Origin: Candidatus Omnitrophota bacterium
GTDB lineage: Bacteria; Omnitrophota; Gorgyraeia; 2-01-FULL-45-10
Direction of reading: 5' to 3'
Assembly: GCA_026387115.1 (NCBI GenBank)
Contig: JAPLMI010000055.1
Location: forward strand, 1 to 10,895
Length of the DNA stretch: 10,895 nt
In this document: positions 1-7,067 of the stretch, piece by piece
Layout of the letters: every line of letters begins with the position of its first letter
Numbering within the stretch: the stretch's first letter is position 1
Notes under the pieces: model-generated
What the model was told of the DNA's origin: nothing
The model's database searches: none
The model's input: only the letters and a program-made list of their open reading frames with translations
Program-made: the position numbers and the translations under genes

Positions 1-1841
1 CTCTTTATCCTGTCGGAACCGAATATCCTCATCAGGTCGTCTTCGAGCGACAGGTAGAACCGGCTCGAACCTGGATCGCCCTGTCTTCCGGAACGGCCGC
101 GCAGCTGATTATCTATGCGGCGCGCTTCGTGCCGCTCTGTGCCGAGGACATGCAGTCCCCCTTTTTCAGCTATGCTATCGCCAAGCACTATGTCGGTTCC
201 GCGGCCGGCCATATTCGTCGCGATCGTAACGCCATACTGTTGGCCCGCCTTGGAAATGATCTCGGCCTCCATTTCGTGGTATTTGGCGTTCAAGACATGG
301 TGAGGTACCGCCATCCTGTTTAAGAGATTACTTAAATGTTCCGATTTTTCTATGGATATCGTTCCTACGAGGACAGGCCGGCCGTCTTTGTGAAGATCGG
401 CTATCTCTTTGCACACAGCGTTAAATTTCTCCCTCTCGGTCTTATATATGACGTCCGGATGATTGGTCCTCTTCATAGGTTTGTTCGTAGGAATAACGAC
501 GACGTCGAGGCCGTAGATCTTGCCGAACTCCACCGCCTCCGTCTCGGCCGTGCCTGTCATGCCGGCAAGTTTGCGGTACATCCTGAAATAATTCTGAAAC
601 GTGATTGTGGCAAGCGTCTGGTTCTCCCTTTCGATCTTAACGCCTTCTTTCGCCTCGACCGCCTGATGAAGGCCGTCAGACCAGCGCCTGCCCGGCATGA
701 GGCGGCCGGTGAATTCATCAACGATGATCACCTCGCCGTCCTTAACTACATAATCAACATCTTTTTGATAAAGATCATGCGCTCTTATCGCCTGCCTGAT
801 ATGATGTTCCCATTCGGATTGAATATCCTCATATAAATTTTTTACGTCCAGAAGCTCCTGGCATTTCACGACACCCTCTTCGGTCAGATTCACGGTATGA
901 TTCTTCTCGTTCACTACAGCATCGATGCCCTTTTCAAGGTCAACACCCTTGTACTTCGCGTCGATCTCTTCCTTATCGGTTATCTTCTTACTCTTCAATC
1001 GGGGGACTATCTTGTTTATTATGTAATATTTATCGGTCGATTCTTCGGCAGGGCCCGATATTATCAAAGGCGTCCTTGACTCGTCTATCAATATGGAATC
1101 GACTTCGTCGACTATGGCGTAATTGAGCGGCCTCTGGACCATGTCCTCCTGCCTCACGACCATGTTGTCGCGGAGGTAGTCAAAACCGAATTCATTGTTG
1201 GTTCCGTAAGTCACGTCGCTGGCATAGGCCTCCTGCCTTGCCTTCTGGTCCATGTCATGCTGTATCACGCCGACCGTAAGCCCCAGGAATTCATAGACCG
1301 GCCCCATCCATGACCTGTCTCTCTTCGCAAGATAATCATTTACCGTGATCACATGAACGCCTTCGCCCGTCAGCGCGTTGAGATATACCGGCAGCGTCGC
1401 AACGAGCGTTTTGCCTTCGCCCGTGGCCATTTCGGCTATCTTGCCGTGGTGCAGCGCTATCCCGCCCATGAGCTGGACATCGAAATGCCTCATCTTGATC
1501 GTGCGCTTCGCCGTTTCTCTGACAACGGCGAACGCCTCCGGTAAAACATCCTCGAAGACTTTATTTTTCACATCCCTTCTCTTCCTCTTTATCTTCTCTT
1601 TCTCTTCCGGCGAGGCGGCGGACCTGAACGTTTCTTCGAGAGCGGCCAATTCATCTTTATAATCGTCATATCTTTTGGAAATTCTCTTTCTGAATTCGTC
1701 CGTCTTCGCGCGCAATTCCGCGTCCGACAGCTTGGAAACAGCCGGCTCGAACGAATTGATGACGTCAACGATGGGCCTCAGTCCCTTAAGCACCCTTTCG
1801 TTCTGCGTCCCGATGATTTTCTTTAAAATAAAGTTGAGCAT
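1..1841 (-). CDS. secA: Preprotein translocase ATPase SecA, N-terminal ~613 residues (cut by window edge)
   Basis: SecA is the cytoplasmic ATPase that pushes unfolded preproteins through SecYEG. Translating the minus strand from the ATG at 1841 gives one uninterrupted frame to base 3. The start MLNFILKKIIGTQNERVLK is typical for SecA. Walker A MATGEGKT is near residues 138-145 (its Lys is 144), the Walker B-type VDEVDSILIDESRTPL is near 241-256, and the preprotein cross-linking domain follows. The second nucleotide-binding domain has TNMAGRGTDI, LRGRSGRQGDPGSSRF and LEDDLMRIFGSDRIK, the last at the window edge. NBD2 is compact between GRGTDI and GGLHVLGTERHE, with no long insertion there. The helical scaffold/wing and any C-terminal zinc tail lie outside the window. 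There is no Shine-Dalgarno before the ATG: the upstream bases are a heptamer repeat. The prfB stop is one base upstream, so translation probably depends on reinitiation after prfB. Identification is certain. Confidence 0.97.
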   Translation of the reverse strand, partial: MLNFILKKIIGTQNERVLKGLRPIVDVINSFEPAVSKLSDAELRAKTDEFRKRISKRYDDYKDELAALEETFRSAASPEEKEKIKRKRRDVKNKVFEDVLPEAFAVVRETAKRTIKMRHFDVQLMGGIALHHGKIAEMATGEGKTLVATLPVYLNALTGEGVHVITVNDYLAKRDRSWMGPVYEFLGLTVGVIQHDMDQKARQEAYASDVTYGTNNEFGFDYLRDNMVVRQEDMVQRPLNYAIVDEVDSILIDESRTPLIISGPAEESTDKYYIINKIVPRLKSKKITDKEEIDAKYKGVDLEKGIDAVVNEKNHTVNLTEEGVVKCQELLDVKNLYEDIQSEWEHHIRQAIRAHDLYQKDVDYVVKDGEVIIVDEFTGRLMPGRRWSDGLHQAVEAKEGVKIERENQTLATITFQNYFRMYRKLAGMTGTAETEAVEFGKIYGLDVVVIPTNKPMKRTNHPDVIYKTEREKFNAVCKEIADLHKDGRPVLVGTISIEKSEHLSNLLNRMAVPHHVLNAKYHEMEAEIISKAGQQYGVTIATNMAGRGTDIVLGDSIAEKGGLHVLGTERHEARRIDNQLRGRSGRQGDPGSSRFYLSLEDDLMRIFGSDRIK

Positions 1842-1842
1842 A

Positions 1843-2959
1843 TTATTTTTGATTTTTGATTTTTGATTTTTGATTTTGTTTAAGGTACGCCTCCACAAAT
1901 TCGTCTATCTCCCCGTCCAGCACGGCCTGGGCCTTGCCCGTCTCGCATTCGGTCCTGTGGTCTTTGACCATCGAATACGGGTGAAGGACGTAAGACCTGA
2001 TCTGGCTTCCCCACGCTATCTCTTTTTTGGCCTCGTAGGCCTCTGCGAGATTTTTCACCTTCTTCAATCTCTCCAATTCGTAAAGCCTGGCCCGGAGGAT
2101 CTTAAGGGACATCTGCTTGTTTTTGAACTGCGACCGCTCGTTCTGGCATTGAACGACTACACCGCTGGGGATATGCGTGATACGGACCGCCGAATCTGTT
2201 TTATTGACGTGCTGTCCGCCCTTACCTCCGGCGCGGTATGTATCGATCTTCAGATCGCCTTCCTTGATATCAACCTGTATATCATCGGAAACTTCGGGTA
2301 TCACATCGACAGAGGCAAATGATGTATGGCGGCGTTTATTTGAATCAAAAGGCGATATCCTGACAAGCCGGTGAACGCCGGATTCGGATTTCAGGTAACC
2401 GTAAGCGTAATCCCCTTTTATCAGGACCGTGACGTTCTTTATCCCGGCCTCTTCCCCCGAAAGCTGGTCGAGCACCGTGATCTGAAATCCTTTCGCCTCG
2501 GCCCATTTCACGTACATCCGAAGCAGCATCGCCGCCCAGTCGCAGGATTCCGTCCCGCCGGCGCCGGCGTTGATGCTGAGGATCGCGTTAAACTTGTCCG
2601 CCTCTTCGCCCAGGAGCGTCCTGAATTCGAGGCCGTCAAGTTTGTGTTTGATATTGGCGACGTCTTTTTTAAAATGCTCCAACGAAGCCGTGTCTTCAGG
2701 GCCGGCTATACTCAAAATATCCCGTGTATCTTTAAATTCCGTATCCAGTTTCAGGAACGGGTCGATTGTGAGTTTGAGATCTTTCATCTCCTTAAAGACT
2801 TCTCTGGACCTGGCTTCATCGTTCCAGAACCCCTCTTTCGAGGTCTCGGCCTCAAGGGCCTCTATCCTAATTTTTTTGTTATCGACGTCAAAGATAACCT
2901 CTTAGATTTTTGAGCTTCTCCTCGACCGCCTTCAATTCTTCCTTAAGTTCTTCGAGCAT
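1843..2959 (-). CDS. prfB: Peptide chain release factor 2 (RF2), expressed through a programmed +1 frameshift
   Basis: RF2 recognises UAA and UGA and triggers peptide release. The gene starts at ATG 2959 behind a good Shine-Dalgarno (AGAGGAGA, 2970-2963). Twenty-three codons lead to an in-frame TGA at 2890-2888; slipping +1 at CTT TGA C continues as DVDNKKIRIEALEAETSKEG and on to TAA 1845-1843. The product is 371 residues (E. coli RF2: 365). The codon-recognition motif SPF is at 202-204 and the catalytic GGQ, in YRAGGKGGQHVNKTD, at 247-249, both within a few residues of their E. coli positions. The SPF tripeptide marks RF2 rather than RF1. The last residues, QNQKSKIKNQK, are encoded by a heptamer DNA repeat and are not a conserved part of the family. 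Its own promoter lies upstream and secA follows after one base, so prfB-secA looks like a two-gene or longer operon. A caller without frameshift logic would start the gene wrongly at 2787. Confidence 0.96.
1845..1878. repeat. Heptanucleotide tandem repeat (ATTTTTG)x4 plus a partial copy at the prfB/secA junction
   Basis: The plus strand shows four perfect copies of ATTTTTG (1845-1872) followed by a degenerate ATTTTG (1873-1878). The array encodes the extra C-terminal residues of RF2 and ends inside its TAA stop, four bases before the secA ATG. It takes the place where a secA ribosome binding site would be expected. None of its three minus-strand frames contains a stop within the repeat, so unit gain or loss changes the RF2 tail and the relation of the two frames rather than simply ending translation. 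Confidence 0.9.
2887..2903 (-). promoter_or_regulatory. RF2 programmed +1 frameshift site with internal Shine-Dalgarno
   Basis: The minus strand reads AAGAGG TTAT CTT TGA C. CTT is the P-site slippery codon, TGA (2890-2888) the in-frame stop, and the following C gives the poor UGAC termination context. The GAGGT purine-rich stretch sits just upstream of TATCTT, where E. coli prfB has its stimulatory internal Shine-Dalgarno (AGGGGG TAT CTT TGA C). By the established mechanism, low RF2 lets ribosomes pause at UGA and shift to the +1 frame, so RF2 autoregulates its own synthesis. Both the spacing and the frame on either side were checked by hand. Confidence 0.95.
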
Positions 2960-2980
2960 ATATCTCCTCTTGTTGTTACG

Positions 2981-3010
2981 ATTATAACAGCTTGATCTAC
3001 CTGTAGTCAA
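2981..3010 (-). promoter_or_regulatory. Sigma-70-type promoter for prfB(-secA)
   Basis: Reading the minus strand, the -35 is TTGACT (3010-3005), the spacer is 18 bp and the -10 is TATAAT (2986-2981), preceded by TGT as an extended -10. Transcription should begin near 2975, giving a leader of about 16 bases that holds the prfB Shine-Dalgarno. The promoter lies in the 64-base gap just after the uvrC stop. Confidence 0.8.
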
Positions 3011-3023
3011 TCCCCTCGCGCCA

Positions 3024-4262
3024 TTATCTTTCCCAAATCCTTTTAGACATCAATTTTCTGTGATACGATATGGCGAACCTGTGCGCTTCGTCCCTTATCC
3101 TTTCCAAAAGGTGGAGGGTCTTCGATTCCCGGGGTAATAATATCGGCTCAGGCCTGCCTTTCAAGTATATGCGCTCGAACTCTTTGGCTATACCTATAAC
3201 GGGTATCTTTGCAAGGCCGAGTTTCTCCAGCTCATCTGCCGCCGCGGCAAGGTGGCCCTTTCCGCCGTCTATCAGAATCAGGTCCGGCAATACCCTTTTT
3301 TCCGCGACGAGCCTTAAATATCTCCTCTGCACTATTTCGCGCATCATGGCGTAATCATCCATCCCGGACACTGTTTTTATCTTAAATTTCCTGTATTCGC
3401 TCTTCCTCGGCCTTCCTTTATAAAAACATATCATCGAACCAACCGCCGATTTGCCCATTATATTCGAAACATCGAAGGCCTCTATCATATCAGGCCTTCT
3501 TTTTATCCCCAAAATCGCCCCGAGTTCCTCCAGCTCCCCTGCCGGCGTGTATGTAACGGCTTCCTTGACCGAGCTCAAGCCCTCAAGACGGATTTTATAT
3601 AATGCGGCCTCTTCGAACTTTTGCTCTTTCGAGGATGCGGCCATCCTTTCCGATAAACGTTTTAATAATTCCGATCTTTTACCCTCCAAAAACATTTTCA
3701 ATTCAAACACAATTTCGCCATATTTCGTTTCGTCAACCAAGCCTGCGCACGGGCCGAGGCATTGTTTTATATGGTAGTTAAGACAGACGCTCTTTTTCAT
3801 CTTACCGCAGCTTCGAAGCGGGAAGACCTGTCGCAAAATGACAAGCGCTCTCCTCAATAATTTCGCGTTGGTATATGGCCCATAATATATGGAGCCGTCG
3901 GCTTTTTTCTGCCTTGTTATAAAAAGCCGCGGAAATTTTTCCCCTAACGTCAGTTTTAGCATCGGATAACTTTTGTCGTCTCTCAAGGCCACATTGTATT
4001 TTGGGGATAGCTGTTTTATCAGGCCGTTCTCGTATATGAGGGCCTCAGCCTCCGTCCGGGTCGGAATATATGCTATATCCCTTACGTTTTGAACGAGGGT
4101 TTCAAGTCTATCGGGGAGATTTCTGCGCGGCTGAAAATAGCTCGAAACCCTCTTCTTCAGGTTAAGCGCCTTGCCCACATAAAGGGCTTCCCCTTTTTCG
4201 CCTTTCATAATATAAACGCCGGGGGCGCCGGGGAGCCCTCTTATCTTTTCTTTGTAATCCAT
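3024..4262 (-). CDS. uvrC: Excinuclease ABC subunit UvrC, short form lacking the C-terminal helix-hairpin-helix domain
   Basis: UvrC makes both incisions in nucleotide excision repair after UvrA/UvrB find damage. This 412-residue protein has the N-terminal GIY-YIG nuclease (PGVYIM 14-19, LYVGKA 27-32) for the 3' cut. Four cysteines (152, 160, 168, 172) match the reported iron-sulfur site. A UVR helical segment lies at about 203-238. The RNase H-like 5' nuclease keeps its acidic and histidine residues: Asp263 in EAFDVSN, Asp302/303 in GMDDYAMM, Asp332 in LILIDGG and His394 in RDEAH. The protein stops at KRIWER where family members continue with a tandem HhH domain, and only ~50 residues instead of roughly 150 separate the UVR segment from the RNase H motifs. 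It is thus about 200 residues shorter than E. coli UvrC. The reading frame is clean, so it does not look like a pseudogene. The start ATG overlaps the end of murJ by 22 bases, with AAGGA nine bases upstream. Confidence 0.94.
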   Translation of the reverse strand: MDYKEKIRGLPGAPGVYIMKGEKGEALYVGKALNLKKRVSSYFQPRRNLPDRLETLVQNVRDIAYIPTRTEAEALIYENGLIKQLSPKYNVALRDDKSYPMLKLTLGEKFPRLFITRQKKADGSIYYGPYTNAKLLRRALVILRQVFPLRSCGKMKKSVCLNYHIKQCLGPCAGLVDETKYGEIVFELKMFLEGKRSELLKRLSERMAASSKEQKFEEAALYKIRLEGLSSVKEAVTYTPAGELEELGAILGIKRRPDMIEAFDVSNIMGKSAVGSMICFYKGRPRKSEYRKFKIKTVSGMDDYAMMREIVQRRYLRLVAEKRVLPDLILIDGGKGHLAAAADELEKLGLAKIPVIGIAKEFERIYLKGRPEPILLPRESKTLHLLERIRDEAHRFAISYHRKLMSKRIWER

Positions 4263-5773
4263 GCCAGAAATTCCTTAAGCTCGTTAACCTTAAAGATGTA
4301 GCAGGCTGCCGCGAAGGCCGCGATGCCGACTGCTATGTCGCCTAAAAGTATAACTACATTGTGACCCGGGAAATATATAAGGGACGCTTTGAGGGCGAGC
4401 GCCATAACAAGGCCTGCCAGGGTAACTTTTAAAAATGAACTGATGATTAAATTAGTCCCGAAATCGCCCAGCCGTTTCTTCAATAAAATATAGAGCGCTA
4501 TAAAATTAAAGGCCGCGGCGATCGAAGTAGCCAGGGCCAGCCCTCCCACCTTGAGCGGCCCCATCAGGGCCAGATTCAGCGCTATATTCAAAACAAGCGA
4601 TAACGACGCGATCTTTACCGGCGTCAAGGTATCGTGCATGGAATAAAATGTGCTTACCAGGACTTTGATGCCGCCGCACGCGACAAGCCCTATCGCGTAA
4701 AAGAATAACGCGCTTGAGGTGATCCCGGTGGAATACGATGTAAACGCGCCCCTCTCGAACAAAACTCTGGTGATGGGGGCGCTTAGAACCATAAGGCCGA
4801 TGCTCGACGGTATCAATATAAAAAACAATATCTTTAAGGAAAAGGAGAGGGTATCTTTTAATTTGGCCATATCGTTCAGCGCCACATGCCTCGACATGGC
4901 CGGAAGCGCCGCCTGGGCAAGCGCGATCCCGAATATCGCCAGGGGAAGCTGCCAGATCCTGTTCGCGTAGTATAAAGCCGCTACAGCTCCGTCTCCTGCT
5001 ATGCTCGATAGCGAAGCGAGGATCGTGCTTACAAAAACATTTACCTGATAGACGCATGCGCCCATCGCCCGCGGGACGAGAAGAACGCCGATTTTTTTAG
5101 CTTTCGGGTGGCTGAATTCCCGTGTAAATGCCGGCTTCCATCCGCTCGAAATAAGAGGCGGGATCTGTATAAAAAGCTGCAGCGCCCCGCCCGCCAGGAC
5201 GCCTGTCGCAAGGCCGAAGACATTCTCGCCGAACCACATGGCGCATAGTATCATAGAAATATTTAACAGGCATGGCCCGAAAGCGGGTGCGGCGAATTTG
5301 CCAAGCGAATTCAATAGCCCCATCGCGTATGCCCAAAGGCCGACAAAAATCAGAAACGGGAATAGGAACCTCGTCAGGGTGACCGTGATCCGGAATTTCT
5401 CCTGATCGGCCGAGAAACCCGGCGCGATCAGCCTGATTATGAGCGGAGAAAACAATATCCCTAAAACCGTTAGGACCGCGAGAACAACGAGAAGGATGTT
5501 AAGCACTACCTGGGCAAGTTTAAAAAAATCTTTCTTTCCCTTCTTCGCAAGCTCTTCCGTAAGAACCGGCACGATGGCGGCATTCGTGGCCCCCTCACCC
5601 ACGAGGTCTCTCAGAAGATTCGGAATCCTGAACGCCACTACAAATGCCTGCGCGTATATCGCGGTACCGAAAAATCTGGCTATCACAATATCCCTGATGA
5701 AGCCCAGGACGCGGCTTAGGGCGGTCGCTACGCCTATCACACCCGTCGATTTTATCAGCTTAGTTTTACTCAT
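4241..5773 (-). CDS. murJ: Lipid II flippase MurJ (MviN family)
   Basis: MurJ moves lipid II, the peptidoglycan building block, across the inner membrane. The 510-residue product matches the E. coli length (511) and is a string of hydrophobic helices expected to make 14 membrane spans. The N-terminal signature holds SRVLGFIRD (Arg21, Arg27) and FRIPNLLRDLVGEGA (Arg55, Glu60), and a central YYANRIWQLP holds Arg272; these correspond to E. coli Arg18, Arg24, Arg52, Glu57 and Arg270. Two acidic residues important in E. coli, Asp39 and Glu273, are Gln42 and Gln275 here. I place the start at ATG 5773 (MSKTKLIKS), with AAGG seven bases upstream. The open frame extends to 5824, but that would add a poorly hydrophobic 17-residue leader and run across the divergent rpsT promoter. 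It overlaps uvrC downstream and is divergent from rpsT. Confidence 0.95.
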   Translation of the reverse strand: MSKTKLIKSTGVIGVATALSRVLGFIRDIVIARFFGTAIYAQAFVVAFRIPNLLRDLVGEGATNAAIVPVLTEELAKKGKKDFFKLAQVVLNILLVVLAVLTVLGILFSPLIIRLIAPGFSADQEKFRITVTLTRFLFPFLIFVGLWAYAMGLLNSLGKFAAPAFGPCLLNISMILCAMWFGENVFGLATGVLAGGALQLFIQIPPLISSGWKPAFTREFSHPKAKKIGVLLVPRAMGACVYQVNVFVSTILASLSSIAGDGAVAALYYANRIWQLPLAIFGIALAQAALPAMSRHVALNDMAKLKDTLSFSLKILFFILIPSSIGLMVLSAPITRVLFERGAFTSYSTGITSSALFFYAIGLVACGGIKVLVSTFYSMHDTLTPVKIASLSLVLNIALNLALMGPLKVGGLALATSIAAAFNFIALYILLKKRLGDFGTNLIISSFLKVTLAGLVMALALKASLIYFPGHNVVILLGDIAVGIAAFAAACYIFKVNELKEFLAWITKKR

Positions 5774-5782
5774 ACAAAAACC

Positions 5783-5811
5783 TTGACCATAAATAATTTT
5801 TTTGCTATAAT
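5783..5811 (+). promoter_or_regulatory. Sigma-70-type promoter for rpsT
   Basis: TTGACC (5783-5788), a 17 bp spacer and TATAAT (5806-5811) preceded by TGC, an extended -10. Transcription should start near 5818, giving a leader of about 23 bases that includes the Shine-Dalgarno. It occupies the 67-base divergent gap between murJ and rpsT, so any murJ promoter must overlap it; I could not identify a convincing one on the other strand. Confidence 0.85.
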
Positions 5812-5840
5812 TGCCGCACTTCAATTAAGGGGGACTAGAA

Positions 5841-6110
5841 TTGCCTATAAAAAGAGCCGCATATAAGGAATTAAGAAAAGCAAAAAAGAGGCATTTTGCC
5901 AATATCGCCGCGAGGTCTGAGCTGAAGACGCTCACAAAGACCTTCGAAAGCCTCCTGTCAAATAAGAAGACGGATGAAGCCAAAAAGGCATTGTCAGAAC
6001 TTGTATCAAAAATAGATAGAGCCGCCTCAAAAGGGGTGATTAAAAAGAATAGCGTTTCAAGAAAAATATCCCGCCTTATGAAGAAGCTCTCATCTGGCCC
6101 CAAGACATAA
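5841..6110 (+). CDS. rpsT: 30S ribosomal protein S20
   Basis: S20 binds 16S rRNA early in 30S assembly. The 89-residue, lysine/arginine-rich, all-helical product (E. coli: 87) begins PIKRAAYKELRKAKKRHFAN and ends RKISRLMKKLSSGPKT, matching the family over its full length. The start codon is TTG at 5841, backed by a very strong Shine-Dalgarno AAGGGGG (5827-5833) seven bases upstream; no in-frame ATG gives a full S20. E. coli rpsT also uses UUG, where the weak start is linked to translational autoregulation by S20, so a similar control is plausible here. It is the only plus-strand gene in the window, and its last 21 bases overlap the 3' end of the convergent holA. Confidence 0.96.
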   Translation: MPIKRAAYKELRKAKKRHFANIAARSELKTLTKTFESLLSNKKTDEAKKALSELVSKIDRAASKGVIKKNSVSRKISRLMKKLSSGPKT

Positions 6111-7067
6111 TTTCATTATAACGAATTCCAGGATAAGCGCAGGATCAAGCCTGGATCTTTTAATATCGAGATCCGCTTCTAAAAGAATTTTAAGTTTTTC
6201 CCGCGCCTCTTTGATCCCTATAACCTTTGCCTGTTTAAAGAAATTATCCTGGTAACGCCGTCCTATCCTCAGTATATTCGCAACGCGGGAATCGGGTTCG
6301 CCCTTAGCCTGAAGCGTCTTCGCCCTCAAAATCCTTCTCAAGTGCCAGCATAATAGCCCGATTATTTCATGATGCTTCTTGCCTGCGGCCGTCAAATCAG
6401 CGGCTATCGACAACGCTTCGTCCGGGTTATTGTTCTCTATAGCCCGTGTGAGATCAAAAGCTGAAGAGAACGCGCTTCTGGCGGCAACTTTCTCTACATC
6501 CGCGAGCGTAATTAAGCTTCTTTCGCCGGTAAAAGCGATCAGCTTCTCCATCTCCCCGGAAAGGGCCAGCAGGTTCTTCCCGTGCAGGTCCTTCAGTTCT
6601 TTTGCGGCGTCGTCTTCTATATTCTTTTTAGAATCCGTCTTGACTTGAACAAACTTCTTTACCCAGTGGTGAAGCTCGGCATCGGTCATCTCGTCAAATC
6701 TGCTGACATTGGCAAGGCCTGCCAGTTCCACGTGCTCGTTTACCACAGAGTCGCTTTTCGCGTCCAAAACAAGCACAGTCGATTTTAATGATTTCTTTAT
6801 GCAGGCTATGAGGCGCCCAAGGTTCTCGTCGTTTAAATCTTCTATATTCTTTATAACAACGAGCTTTTTTGAGGATAGAAACGGAATGGTAGCAACCGAG
6901 TCCAGGACTTCGTGGAAGTCCAGTTCGCCGCCGTGGAATACCTTATAATCCAAATCATCGCCGGAAGCACCTTTAAGAATGGCTGATTTTAAATCGGTTA
7001 TGGCTTTCTCTTTTAGATATTCGTTATCTCCGGCAAATAGGTAGACAGAAGATCTCGAGCTTACCAT
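6090..7067 (-). CDS. holA: DNA polymerase III delta subunit (clamp-loader wrench)
   Basis: Delta opens the beta sliding clamp within the clamp-loader complex. The 325-residue product has the expected length (E. coli 343) and family pattern: an N-terminal SSVYLFAGDNEYLKEKAI, an AAA+-like fold without a functional Walker A, a central hydrophobic VVIKN segment (family feature used in clamp contact), LHGKNLLALSGEMEKLIAF in the lid region, and a C-terminal collar domain around CWHLRRILRAK and LEADLDIKRSRLDP. I choose ATG 7067, which overlaps the lptE stop by seven bases (ATGGTAA); the longer frame to 7199 is just lptE read in another phase. Overlap with lptE implies translational coupling. lptE-holA adjacency is also found in E. 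coli. At the 3' end it overlaps rpsT on the opposite strand by 21 bases. Confidence 0.93.
   Translation of the reverse strand: MVSSRSSVYLFAGDNEYLKEKAITDLKSAILKGASGDDLDYKVFHGGELDFHEVLDSVATIPFLSSKKLVVIKNIEDLNDENLGRLIACIKKSLKSTVLVLDAKSDSVVNEHVELAGLANVSRFDEMTDAELHHWVKKFVQVKTDSKKNIEDDAAKELKDLHGKNLLALSGEMEKLIAFTGERSLITLADVEKVAARSAFSSAFDLTRAIENNNPDEALSIAADLTAAGKKHHEIIGLLCWHLRRILRAKTLQAKGEPDSRVANILRIGRRYQDNFFKQAKVIGIKEAREKLKILLEADLDIKRSRLDPALILEFVIMKLCLGAR

Noticed and set aside
336..836. Plus-strand open frame of 166 residues
   Set aside because: It is antisense to the clearly conserved SecA coding sequence and has no recognisable motif.
2787..2959. Apparent frameshift error in prfB, with the gene starting at the internal ATG 2787
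   Set aside because: The break is exactly at TATCTTTGAC with an upstream purine stretch, the known RF2 recoding site, and both flanking frames match RF2.
4506..5057. Minus-strand open frame of 183 residues
   Set aside because: It lies entirely inside murJ in another phase, is rich in Arg/His/Cys of the type seen in shadow frames, and resembles no family.
5774..5824. Upstream ATG for murJ
   Set aside because: It would translate across the rpsT promoter region, adds residues not found in MurJ, and lacks a Shine-Dalgarno; ATG 5773 has AAGG at good spacing.
6127..6161. Possible rpsT terminator (TCCAGG/CCTGGA stem followed by TCTTTT)
   Set aside because: The stem is only six pairs with an 18-base loop, and the sequence is constrained as holA coding sequence.
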